Below, in pieces: positions 1 to 10,532 of a stretch of DNA of 20,421 nt. The translations under genes and the position numbers were made by a program. The notes under the pieces are model-generated. The model ran no database searches. It worked only from the letters and a program-made list of their open reading frames with translations, and was not told where the DNA came from. How positions within the stretch are numbered: the first letter of the stretch is position 1; each line of letters opens with the position of its first letter. The stretch lies in the NCBI GenBank assembly GCA_019648995.1, contig BLXT01003754.1, positions 337,873 to 358,293 on the forward strand. Direction: 5' to 3'. This DNA is from Plakobranchus ocellatus (taxonomy: Eukaryota > Mollusca > Gastropoda > Plakobranchidae).

Positions 1-3000
1 ATATTGGCAATCGTGAAAGGTAAGTAATGAAAAGCTAACATGCCTTTAGAAATCAGAAAGGAATGTTTTATGTCACAACGAAAAAACACGGGTAATATGA
101 AGGTAACATACGTGCATATGCCTGCAGCAGGTGCAAGAATAACACTGTTAATATGCCTATGATAATGTACCAAACCTGAACTTTATTTCAGCTGCAACGC
201 TGACCGGTCTCAAAAGAAAAATAAAAAATCTGAGGTCTACGTTTGCAAAAGAATTGCGAAACATTGCAAAATCACAAAAAAGCGGGGCATCAGCAGATGA
301 TATATATGAACCATCGTGGAAATGGTTTCAACATCTGGATTTCCTGAGGACACATATTCAAGTCCGTGCAGGGGAGAGTAATCTTGACGAGGTTTTGGTA
401 AGTTCATAAACTGTGTAATATGCAACCTTTGCGTTGTGTAACAATGAGAGCATTATTGCATAGTAATGAGAACGTACTAACATTTGAGAACATTAATATC
501 CTACAAAACGTACTAACAGATAATGATGGTTAAGTATTGTATTGCAGAGGACTAACTGAACGGTTATTGAGGGCCATGCAAACCATCTATAGGTGAAACA
601 GGCCTGATTACCTCATATCACCACTGTATCAGTCGCCATTAGACAGCAGCTGCACAGGAGGCCATTCACAATCATGTAGGCTACTATAATTTCATGTTGG
701 CCTAGTGCATGACCCTACCCACTGGTGGTAAATCAATTGAAGCATGACAGGCACAGATTCAGTTAACGTTGCAAGTCAATTTCAATTGCTTTTGACAGTA
801 AAGCCGTTAAAGCAATATGCTTTTGAAGAAACCGTGTTTCTATCTTTGTTATTAAAATGAGGACAATGTTTTACATACTGTAACACTTTTTGCCTCTTCC
901 GGAGTATTGATATGCATGTTTGCGTTTTACTATTTACCAATGATACACAATGGCTGACATGTTCAGTACACCAGTCACACGACACATATGATGCTGGCAT
1001 TTACCAGATTGTTGCGTTTGGAACCTGAACCAAGAGAAAGCAATTGCCTGTACATAAACTCAATCTAGGCATACTTGTTAAATTTCTGACACAATAATTG
1101 TGTCATTACATTGTGAGCAATGTTACATAACACATCTTTTCAAGATGCACAATAATAAATAATGTGACGATTGGAATGGTCAGATTGCTATTCTTCACCT
1201 GTCATCGGAAAATTGATCAAGTGATCAGGATATATGAAATATCTGGAGGCTCTTGCGAACTACCAGCAATGATAAAACTAGTTTTAGGTAGTACAATGTC
1301 ACTTGACAAAGCTTATCATAAATGAAGAAATGATGCTTTTGTTCCATTCATGTCGAGTAGAGAAATATTGAAGCAGTTAAAAAGTCAATGGCATTATCAT
1401 GTACAATTTTCACATACGACGGTAGGCTAGCTAATTATAAAACCATGCAATCTCAACTAAAGGTAATAATTTGCAAACATGTAGCCACCAATGAAAAAAA
1501 TTATTCAGGAGGTAATCTTCACACACAGGACGCTGTTATCATCACTGATCAATAGGAATTTAAATCGTCTCCATCATGAGATATGCTGTTTGTGTAGTAT
1601 TACTATGAGGATGATCCACGGTATGGAAGAAGAAGTTTCACGTATCTCAAAGTTCATGACATGTTGGCCTGCCAAGGCACTTGACCAATCGTACAAAAGT
1701 AATCTCTGAATTCATCACGGACTCTAATAGCCTCCTGTGTGTGGCGATTTCCTGCCTGATTTTGCATTGTCGGTAGAGTGTAGGACTCATGCTCATACAG
1801 ATTGTTCATATAAGTTCTATCTCTTTCAGAAATGAGATAATTGTGAAGGGCAACACAACATTTTACCACAGCAGTTGCTTTCTCCGGTGCCAGTAACATT
1901 TTGGTATTGAATAAACGAAACCGCTTTGTTAATAAGCCGAAAGCATTTTCTGAGCATCGTCTTGCTCTGGACAGCCGATAGTTAAAAATTCTTTTTTCAT
2001 CTTTATGGTCATTGTTGTGTTCTGGGTACGGTTTTAAGAGGTATGGTTTTAACGGGAAAGCGTCATCCCCTACCATTACCATTGGTAGAGGATGTTCTTT
2101 ACCGGGCAGCGGTTGAGGTGTAGGAATGTGCAATAATTTCTTTTCAAAACCTTGGAATAGGCTGCTGTCCTGGAAAACACCAGCATCTCCACACCTTCCA
2201 TTTCGACCGACATCAATAAAAATGAATTTATAATTAGAATCAACGAGAGCAAGTAAAATGATGCTGTGGAATCCTTTATAGTTAAAGAAATCAGATCCAC
2301 TGTTAGCAGGAGCTTGTATGACAAAATGTTTGCCGTCCAATGCACCGACGCAATTTGGGAATTGCCCATGCTTGGCGTAACCGGAGGCAACTGCTAGCCA
2401 TTTTCCCTCTGTGTCAGGGACCTTGAGACAAAACAAGAAGGAAAGGGGTGTGGAGTACATAATTATGCATTAGTCATGCGTTTTCTTCCTCTGTTCAAAA
2501 GCATAATTCCTGAATAACATAGAACATTCCAGTTAAAACTATAAAACATAAAGTAGATTGCACTACATGTATTCCTTTAAGGTTTTTTATTCACATTGAT
2601 GAACATTATTGCATCAAGTTATAAAGCATTTCCAGCATCTAGCAAAAAAAAAAGAAAATAATGATCAATACATGGCAAATTGGTATCTTTTCAGGAATCA
2701 CAGTCTACAGACACACCGGATGTATTTCACCTGTCATCATCAGCAGACATGTTCAGTCAAACTGATCTTCCTGCCGAGATAGAAGGTGGACCAAATGATA
2801 ACGACGACACCTTACAACAAGACTCGGAAAAGCAGTCGGCAACAACCTCAAAAAGCCCCTCCAAGTGGGAGGAAACAAAGAAACTATTGGGGGAGGTCAT
2901 AAGTTTGAAACGAAAAGCAAAGGAAGACCGAAGTCAGGAATATCACTTTGGACAGGATGTAGCGAAATTACTCTCCGAGTTAGATGCTAGGCGAGCCGCT

Positions 3001-3057
3001 ATGGCTAAAGTAAAAATACAGCAAATTTTATATCAGCTTCGGTATGAAGAGTCATAG
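1..3057 (+). CDS. MADF domain (Myb/SANT-like) DNA-binding protein with BESS-like tail, Harbinger partner; 5' partial
   Basis: Three exons are visible: 1-19, 192-397 and 2695-3057 (stop TAG 3055-3057). The introns 20-191 and 398-2694 both begin GTAAG and end CAG. Phases agree: exon 1 ends after the first base of a codon that exon 2 completes, and exons 2 and 3 join at a codon boundary. The first two exons give the second half of a MADF domain, with KIKNLRSTFAKEL followed by WKWFQHLDFL; the usual start of the domain lies before base 1. The last exon, about 120 residues, is acidic and serine-rich (ESQSTDTPD..., NDNDD), then basic. It ends in a helix starting YHFGQDVAKLL that resembles the C-terminal BESS-like region of MADF proteins. 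A Harbinger accessory role is inferred from the overlapping transposase. A domesticated host MADF factor is the alternative. No frameshift is seen in this gene. Confidence 0.78.
398..1653. other. Non-coding stretch inside MADF intron, left of transposase 3' end
   Basis: This AT-rich stretch is the first half of the long MADF intron and also the region just 3' of the transposase stop codon. Short open frames here show no recognisable protein motif. I see no RNA gene or long repeat. It probably holds the transposase 3' UTR and poly(A) site on the minus strand, but I found no canonical AATAAA for it. Confidence 0.5.
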
Positions 3058-6000
3058 TGATGGGAAAGGTGTGTTTTAGCAGCACCACTACATTCAAGTA
3101 ATTGCAACTTTGAATTTCATGTGGCCAAGGAATATTTTCAGGCATATTTATTTCAACATTAGCACCAGAATATATAAATATGTAATTTATTTCCTTACAT
3201 TAACACGTCAATAGCACGGTTACCTGGACTTCGATACATAACTCTAATCAGTGCGGGAACATTTTCATTGCAGTTTTGGATTGCCAAATTCAATAATGGA
3301 ATAACATTGTACAAATACCTTCAAGTAATCGTCTTTGAGTACTTCGTATATGGCATGCACGGTTGTTTCTACAATTCTTGAAATAGTGCAATCGGCAACC
3401 CTATATAGGTATTGGAGGTCAGTGAACGTATTACCTGCAGATTAAAGACGAACAAAACAAAATATAACTATTTAACTATGTGAGGATTTGTAAAAATGCG
3501 TGATTAGTGCTCATGAGATTTGCAATACCTTTATGTCATATTGTTTTGTCCCACTGAGGTCCACATATCATGGGATAACTCTATTGTAATGAAGCAAAAC
3601 TTATCCGTATGATCAGACAATATTGATGAGTCTTTAGCTGTACGTTTGTTCTTGTACAGATCAAAGAAAGTATTGGACAGTATTCCTTCCTACCTTACTT
3701 ACCTGAAGCCAGATAACGCAACGTTATGGCCAATCTCTCTCCTGGTGATATATGGCCCTCCTCATAACCGTGTGTTGTTTTTCAACGAATGGTTTGACCT
3801 TCATTAGTAATTCGTAAAAACGTTCAATGTCCATCCTGCATAGGTAAAGCATGTACAAAAATGTTGGCAATATTGAAGCAAAACCCTGATGAACATTTAG
3901 TCCATTTTCAAGATAACAAATATTTTCACTTGTACACTCTTTGCCACAGGTCCAATTGAAAAAAACGAAGGCAAATATAAAAAGAGGATAAATTTTTAAT
4001 ATTTTTAATGAGCTTTAAAATACAATCTGTGACATTTATGGCCAGACATATATTTCATTTCTCAATGGTCTTCCAGTCTCGTGCTCTGCTCATACGTATG
4101 GTTCATCGGAATATTTGTGGAGTGAACTAGTGGCACTTCACGTGAAAAAAAAAAAAAGAGAAAACAAAAACAACGTGTAGAGCAGGCGACCACTGACTCA
4201 GTGATACAGAGAGAAAAGAGTTCTAATTGACACCAAAAAAAAAAAAAAATATTCGTGACTACTGCGATACATTGCTACTAATGAACACAAACACGAGAAT
4301 AAAAATATTGGGTTGTGGGAAGATCCATATGCCTCAAGAATAGTGACCTGAACATCAGGATTGCAGAGAGATACTTAAAGAAAGAAAAAGGCCATGACCG
4401 CAAATTGCTAATCAAGGTACAATGTAGTTGTCCAGAAAAGGACATATTTATGACTAGTTGGGCTGTTTTGTGGCAAGTTTCGGTATCATCATAACTTGGC
4501 AGAGACCACTCTCCCGCTGTTTCTATGGACTAGCTAGTGTTCAACTGATAACGTTGGTTGCTGGTATTAACCCCTCAGGTCTTCCAGTGGACCTCTTGGA
4601 AATTGAGCTGAGAAGACCAAAAAGAAAACGTTTCATATGAAGTCAAGGCTAAATTACTATAATATTGGGAAAACACAATTGTTGAAATGCGCCATTTTGC
4701 TGGGTGTACTACAAATCTTTATAAAAAAGGGAAAGAGGGTGGGATGGATGGGGGATAACTATATTTATGATAGTTGCCTTTTCTAATAATTTTTATTTGA
4801 TTTGCATAAAAGTTGGTCAACATAAAGTTTATGAGTTCCGTGTTTATTGCTACACATGTTTGTTAATGGCCTGTTTCTGACTTCATATGTGCAAATTGTT
4901 CATGTCTTTATGTTCTGATTTCATTGTATTATGATTTCATTGTATGTCTTTCAAATATATTGTATTTCGTTTCACGTTTGATTTCATGTAAAGGATGCAC
5001 GTGTCAATACATTGGTAAATCACACTGACAACTATTTTTTTTTTTTTGTGTAAGAAAACAACCGCAGCAATATTTTTTTATTTCATTGTCCTTAATGTGT
5101 GACATGTACTATTATATCTTTCTTACAAATATAGAATTTAACAGCCATCATTTAATAATAACACATTTCTTATTTCACCAATATTTCAAAAGTTAATACA
5201 TCAAAGAGATCTGTATCAAGGAAAAACCATAATACATAGGTGAAGGATTCATACGTCTACTCCTATCGTTTGAGGTAACAGTCAAAATCATAAGAACAGA
5301 GTTAACCACTTCTGTGCTGTGGTGACAAATTCATCCTCATAAGGAGCCCTTTAATTTGATGCTCTACATCTTAATTTGACCACTAGTAGTGGTATACGGA
5401 TGAGGCATAGAAATCCTCATGCCCGAAAAGACTGAAAGCATCCATCAATGAACAAAAAACAAAAAAAAAAGGAAATCCATGTTTAAAAGATTGTACATTT
5501 TTTTTTATACTGCATGTAGCTCTTGTTCTGAATCAGTCAGCAAGTAATTGCTTTACGCACCCCATATTTCAATAAGTGCCGTTATATGGTTTGGTACATT
5601 TGTCAGATCTAACGAAGACTCCTATAACGAGTGAAATCTACAACATTTGCTGGCTAGAATCTGAAAAAGTGTGAAGGTATTCCATGAGTGAGTTTAACTT
5701 TTGCTTTAAGAACGCACACCCTGAATAATACCACCGTACAAAAATATTTTAACTTGAAATAAGTGTTGTAGTATTCAAAGAGTTGCTTACGAACACTAAG
5801 AATTGCAGCGCCTCTTCGTTTAACCTACATTTTTGCAGAGCAGAAATAAAATCATATTAAATATCCCTGACATAACCGTACAACAATATTTAATCGGAAT
5901 GGTTGTATCTACATTTCAAGTTACATTACAACTCAACATAGGGATCATACGGGGACATGCTCAAGGACTTCTAAATATACCTATATAGACTACCAACAAA

Positions 6001-6483
6001 AAATGAACAGTTCGCAAGCATTTCTGTAAAAGTAGCTTATTTCACATTTTATTCATCTCTTCAAAATCTTTGTAGATTTAGAGATCTAGATCTAGATTAA
6101 AGGTCACTAGATCTAAAACAGTATTATCCCGAAATATATTCTGGAATTAGATATCTAGATCTCTATATTTTTCTACATAATGCACTCTTATAGATTTCAG
6201 AAATTGGCGACACACCTCAAAAATAACTTGAACTCTCTAGGATCTTCTCTGTCGAGTTCAGCCATGAGCTGGGTGTATGCACCTAACTCGTTGCGTTTGA
6301 GGATCCAATCTCTTGTCCAGACTGATCTTTTCCTCCACACCTTCCTTTTTTGCTTGCCTGTTTATTTTCTTCCTCGTGTGCTTCAATTGCCAACGCAACG
6401 CACAAAAAGTCTAATTCGTCATCATTTGACGATGCATCGCTATCAGAGCAAGATGTATTTGAATAATTACTGCACGAAGCCAT
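1654..6483 (-). pseudogene. PIF/Harbinger transposase (DDE_Tnp_4 type), four exons, two frameshifts
   Basis: Exons on the minus strand are 6483-6216, 3835-3703, 3434-3319 and 2421-1654; introns all obey GT-AG and phases agree. Exon 1 starts MASCSNYSNTSC, runs through an acidic-basic segment, then reads WTRDWILKRNELGAY in another frame. Exon 2 holds LRM-DIERFYELL and, after a frame change, ISPGERLAITLRYLAS. Exon 3 reads NTFTDLQYLYRVADCTISRI. Exon 4 is the open catalytic core (255 codons): FPNCVGALDGKH with the first Asp, VMVGDDAFPL with the second, and RRCSENAFGLL with the Glu. The summed length is about 428 residues, normal for the family. The reading frame breaks at a T6 run (6346-6351, plus strand) and near 3767-3770; each is compatible with one missing base, so either recent decay or assembly error is possible. 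The family cuts and pastes DNA at TTA/TAA sites. The catalytic triad itself is intact. Confidence 0.85.
3836..6215 (-). other. First intron of the Harbinger transposase (2.38 kb)
   Basis: The intron is bounded by a minus-strand donor GTGTGT at 6215 and an acceptor TATGCAG ending at 3836. The phase fits: the exon ends with AG and the next begins with G, giving Arg immediately before the MDIERF segment. The interior is AT-rich with A-runs at about 4145 and 4233 and no convincing coding segment on either strand. A 60-codon plus-strand open frame at 4458-4640 has no recognisable motif and was not called. The AGATCTAGAT motif cluster at 6070-6165 lies within it. Confidence 0.6.
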
Positions 6484-6525
6484 TTTGCCTAACTGAAAAT
6501 GTTACGTGATTTTCGTGCGGTTTTC

Positions 6526-6642
6526 AGCATGCTGTTTTTCCGCCCGTGTACGAGGAATGGTGCGTAAACGCAAGGACGAATCAAGGTGGCCTAGGGATCA
6601 TCCGAAAGCAAAAAAAGCATGCTTTTTCCGCCCGTGTACGAG
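6526..6642. repeat. Direct repeat pair, candidate Harbinger terminal or subterminal sites
   Basis: Two near-identical copies, 6526-6554 and 6616-6642, share AGCATGCT then TTTTTCCGCCCGTGTACGAG; the first copy has two extra bases after AGCATGCT. The second copy overlaps a perfect 16 bp palindrome at 6612-6627 (A5-GCATGC-T5). They sit 43 to 160 bases upstream of the transposase ATG and are GC-rich compared with their surroundings. In Harbinger elements GC-rich repeats near the ends serve as binding sites for the transposase complex; that role here is inferred. Confidence 0.6.
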
Positions 6643-6675
6643 CACCTTTTAAGCCAAGTTTATTGATTTTGACGG

Positions 6676-6796
6676 GCGTAACCTTTGCCCAAATATTGAC
6701 TACGCATATTTAGCTATTATTAAGATTTTCGGCGGTGCGCAGCTACAAAAATAGGTTCAATGGCGTAAGATTGCGACACAAGATCAAAGGTTACGC
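6676..6796. repeat. 12 bp inverted repeat with 97 bp loop
   Basis: The arm GCGTAACCTTTG at 6676-6687 is exactly inverted at 6785-6796. It lies just outside the proposed right end of the Harbinger element. It could be the ends of a very small non-autonomous element or a chance hairpin; the flanks do not clearly extend the match. Confidence 0.4.
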
Positions 6797-6799
6797 ATT

Positions 6800-7827
6800 C
6801 CGAGGAATCAAATACGTGATGCTAAAACTTCCCAGTGCTTGCCACTTGCGATCATTGCCCGATAGAGACATTTGACTATCTCATTAAATTAAAAGTAGCA
6901 TGTTCCAGCAAGACCCTATATATTATTCCTTCGTGCCGATTTGTTATTGACCAAAAATTTGATTTATCACACACAAAAAAAAATTAATTTTCAAAAAGTA
7001 CTTAGGGCAGGGTAGAAATAGATAGGAATTTCGCGACTAGATCATTTACTTTAGATCTTTGGTGGCCTGCGGTAAAGTATCCAGTCTCAACGCAAGATTC
7101 CACTTCTAGGTCCTAGATCTAGATGAGGTTTTGTTTTTGGTGTTTGGTATAGGCCTATGTAGTCAATGCACAACAGGTGATATCAGGCTTTCAGGCCCTC
7201 TATCAGACCAGGTCGCCTGTAGCATGTGACAGAAAGGTCCTGCAGATCTCAAAGCGGATTCACTATCCTATGTGCCACATACGGCTCCTCTAGTTTTAAT
7301 AAGGTCCGTATAAGAAATTACTTTATACAGAACAGAGTGCAGACATGAGTTCTTGGTGTTATTGCACATTCAAGACCTAGTTAGCGACGATTTCATTAGC
7401 TGCATTTAAATTTATGATCAACTGAACAAGGCATGAATCGAGATTTATACTTACAATCCAATCAAACCTAAATCTCCTCCATAATCCAGTTGATAAGTAA
7501 TATTTTATGTACAAATCAAGATCATCTTAAGAAAGTCACATTGCATTGATTCATGCTTTTATGCTATTGTTATCTGAAAGGTTACCAAGGATTATGCTCT
7601 ATTTACATGAAACGCACGATTGTGCCTTTTTGTAAACTGCAGTTCTTATGTTTTGTATTCATAATAATGGTTTTAAAAGATTGCTAAAGAAACGAGTTAA
7701 AAATCATTTGGTTACCGGTTTGCAGCTGTGGAAAAGGGGAAATAACATTGAATAAAGATGCGTTAAGGTATGATTATAAATTAATTCCTCACACATGGCG
7801 CAAGATAAGACACTCTAAAAATGTCTC
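6800..7827. other. Intergenic stretch between Harbinger element and P450 3' end
   Basis: The stretch is AT-rich with no supported coding region. It contains AGATCTAGAT-type motifs near 7112-7123. The minus-strand P450 3' UTR should occupy the right part, but no canonical poly(A) signal for it was recognised close to the stop codon. Confidence 0.4.
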
Positions 7828-9757
7828 CTACTTTGTCCTTCGGATTGCTCGAACTTTAAATGGTTGGGCTACTCTAGAAAATCCCACATTCGGCGTCATC
7901 GTCGGAAGCTCGCCATTTTTCTCAGGTAGAAATTCAAACTTCTGAACTAGCGCGGCGAGAAACAAAAATAACTCCATGGAGGCAAGACCTTCGCCTAGAC
8001 AATTCCTTTTCCCGATACCAAATGGAATCAATTCCTTCTTAACGATAACAGAGCCATCACCATCCAGGAAGCGGTCTGGCCGGAAGATGTCCGGATCTCC
8101 CCAGGCAGATTCATCTCTGAGAACAGAATCAAGGTTTAACATAACAGAGGTTCCTTTCGTAATAGTGTAGCCGCCGAGATGGATGTCCTTGGTCGCCAGG
8201 CGGTCTATACCCAAAGGAACGACTCCGGCAAACCGCTGGGTTTCCATGATAAAGGCGGAGAGGAATGGAAGCTTGTTCTTGTCCGACATATTTGGAGCGC
8301 GGTCAGTACCGACAGCATCTTCCATTTCCTGGTAGAGTTTCTCCTGAAGATGCGGGAAATTGACCATGTAGAGCACGGCGAATACGATAGTATTGGAAGT
8401 GGTCTCTGTGCCGGCGAAAAACAGATTCAGCATGGAAGAGAGTAAGTTAGCCTCGTCCAGACTTGTTTTGACAACATGTTCTTCTTTCCTCCGCTCTATC
8501 TCTGTGAGAAACGCCTGGACAAGATCCTCAAACGCTTGATCCGACACATTGATCTTTCTGTTGTCTCTGTCAAACCAGCCCCAAACAGTTTCCCTCATAT
8601 TATTGAGAACTGAATGCAGCTCATTATAATAGAACATGTCTCCGGGCGCATACTTCAGAATGGGAAAGAAATTAATAGCAGCCGAGGACCCAAGAAGCTC
8701 AAAGGTGCGTTTTATAGACGCAAGCCAATACAAAATAGTTTTGTCTTCTTGATCGAACCGTTTAGTGAAGGCGACTCCACATATAACGTTAGTCACACAC
8801 ACCATTACCAGGTTACTGATGTCTAACGGCTCCCCCTGGGCTGCATCTATGGTGGTCAGTAGGTAATCTGCCTCGCCTTTAATCCTCTCTGCCATGATAT
8901 TACGACCCACGCCTAACAAACGTAGTGAAGACTGTAGAAATGTCCTTTGTTCCTTCCATTTGTCGCCGCTCAGAGAGATTATCCCCGTGTGCTGATTGAT
9001 TTCGTTATGTACAAAATTGTTTGGCCGTCCCAGCAAGCTCTCGTGGTGTTTGTAAAGAGCCTCGGAGATAAGATCGTAACCATTTAGCATAACGCATCGG
9101 AAAGGTCCCATTTGGATGCCGTAGATGTTACCCAGTCTCGATGGACAATGGTCGAGTAAAAGAAAAGAAGCGAAGCAATAAATTAAAACAAAACTGAAAA
9201 TAAACAGTTATTTTGCCTCATTTTAAAAATATATGTTTTTATTTACGTTATTATAAAAGAAAAGCCTGGTTTCTATCATTGACTGGTAAATAGGATTTCA
9301 AAGAATGTAACCTGCAAGCTTGAAGCCTTCTCTTTCTTTACAATCTTTTATCTTTTGTCTCGTATATGTTTTTATATCTGTTCTCGGACTCAAGGTATAG
9401 AAAAAGCTATATGTGAAGAGTAAAACAAGCATCTGTATATATCTCTAGCATTCAAAAAGTCCCCATACTTCACAGGGCTCCATTTTTATCAGTTAAGTTT
9501 GTTTCGGTTATCTTAAGCCTGGCTGCTTTAACATGGTCCATTTAATTTCATCTCTATTTATGCTTTCATGGATTTTGTAAGATTCTTCACCTTTTTCTCC
9601 AACCATGTAACTGGTCTATGGGATTTCCCTTAAACAGGTGCATATGACCGACGATGGGCAGAGCCAAGCCAGGGGTGGGCAGCAGGTTCCGCGGCCTTGA
9701 CCTCCACCATATAAACACAAAGAATGTGACGAGACACACTAGGACCGTTCCGAACAT
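7828..9757 (-). CDS. Cytochrome P450, CYP2 clan, microsomal monooxygenase
   Basis: Two exons, 9757-9591 and 9136-7828, encode 491 residues, the usual CYP2 length. The intron 9137-9590 has donor GTGAAG and acceptor CGAG, and an Arg codon is split across it. The start MFGTVLVCLV was chosen because it begins the membrane anchor (residues 2-18), followed by basic WWRSRPR and the proline hinge LPTPGLALPIVG (26-37). Further hallmarks are the helix C WKEQR (116-120), the I-helix oxygen-activation motif AGTETT (297-302), the helix K ETQR (354-357), PDRF (409-412) and the heme loop FGIGKRNCLG (428-437) with the ligand Cys435. All catalytic elements are present and the frame is unbroken, so a functional endoplasmic reticulum enzyme is expected. 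It would use NADPH-P450 reductase to hydroxylate a lipophilic substrate. Substrate and subfamily cannot be told from sequence alone. The single 1.3 kb second exon is unusually large. Confidence 0.93.
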
Positions 9758-9871
9758 GCTTGGGCAGGGATCAGGTGTTGAAAGTCCGAAAGCAACCTTG
9801 AAGGGTAAGAAAATGCTGTGGCAACAAATAGATGTGGGTAAAGTGAACGAACGAGCTGTAAGATTGCTACA

Positions 9872-9891
9872 CATTATAGACTGCCAATCAC
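9872..9891 (-). promoter_or_regulatory. Possible P450 promoter elements (CCAAT and TATA-like)
   Basis: About 115-130 bases upstream of the P450 ATG, the minus strand reads TGATTGGC (inverted CCAAT box) followed by CTATAATG. The order and position suit a core promoter, but both motifs are short and the region is AT-rich, so this is weak. Confidence 0.22.
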
Positions 9892-9899
9892 TAAAATCC

Positions 9900-10290
9900 A
9901 GTGTTAGTTTAGCGAAGCAAGCTATTGCTTTTTTACCCCATCATTTACTTCTGTATATCCTTTTTATTCTTGGCATCGGACTTCTTACGCCTCTGCTTTA
10001 TTTATCTACTTATTGTCCGTTTTTTCATATTCCTTATCTTTATTTTCTTGATGGTAATGAATTTCTTTACATTCTCTTGATTTTTTTGCTACATTTTCTT
10101 CTAAATGCTTATCGTCTGGTTTTCATCCTCNNNNNNCCCCCCCCCCCCTTCCCTCTATTTTTCTTGCAGATCGTATACCCCATGGACCGGGTTCTTCTAT
10201 CGTTGTTGTTGTTGTTGTAATCAGCATTTTTTAGATTTAAAAAACTTAGAAGTAAACAACCAAAGCACATGGCCTTCTTTCAGTTACAAT
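9900..10290. other. Pyrimidine-rich intergenic stretch with assembly gap
   Basis: The plus strand is strongly T/C-rich from about 9925 to 10200, with six N at 10131-10136 followed by a C12 run at 10137-10148 and a GTT repeat near 10200-10217. Apparent open frames here are translations of low-complexity sequence across the gap. No gene is supported. Confidence 0.6.
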
Positions 10291-10532
10291 GATTTAAACC
10301 ACACTGTTGTACTGTAAGTTACAAAACGTCGAACTAAATTTAAATTTAAAAAAAAAACATAGTCCCTTATTATATAATTTTTTAAGCTGAATATTTAACT
10401 TTATCTTTATGATTGAAACCACACTGTTGTGCTGTAAGTTACAAAATGATGAACCAAATTTAAATAAAACAAAAAAAAAAAGATATTCCCTTATTCCATA
10501 ATTTTTTAAGCTGAATATTTAACTTTATCTTT
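10291..10532 (+). repeat. Tandem duplication, two copies of about 120 bp
   Basis: Copy 1 is 10291-10410 and copy 2 is 10411-10532. Both contain AAACCACACTGTTGT, CTGTAAGTTACAAAA, an A-run, CCCTTATT and AATTTTTTAAGCTGAATATTTAACTTTATC in the same order. They differ at scattered positions and in A-run length, so the duplication is not recent. No coding potential is seen. Confidence 0.9.

Larger units (their letters stand above)
1..6645. mobile_element. PIF/Harbinger-type DNA transposon, two genes on opposite strands, left end outside window
   Basis: The region holds the two proteins that animal Harbinger elements are known to encode: a DDE transposase (minus strand) and a MADF/Myb-SANT-like DNA-binding protein (plus strand). 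In this family the small DNA-binding protein assists the transposase in nuclear import and in recognising element ends. The left terminus is not present, because the MADF gene is already open at base 1. The right terminus is inferred near 6520-6660, where GC-rich direct repeats (6526-6554 and 6616-6642) and a 16 bp palindrome sit just upstream of the transposase start codon. No terminal inverted repeat pair can be confirmed with one end missing. The sequence TTTTAA after 6645 could hold the 3 bp TTA/TAA target duplication typical of the family, but this is a guess. Confidence 0.75.

Noticed and set aside
2076-2390. Second minus-strand open frame of 104 codons
   Set aside because: It lies in another frame of the transposase catalytic exon and has no motif of its own.
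4458-4640. 60-codon plus-strand open frame ending in a basic RRPKRKRF tail
   Set aside because: It has no recognised domain, lies inside the transposase intron, and its length is expected by chance.
9654-10317. Plus-strand open frames of up to 188 codons opposite P450 exon 1 and into the N run
   Set aside because: They are antisense to a clear P450 exon and then translate T/C-rich low-complexity sequence across a gap; no protein motif is present.
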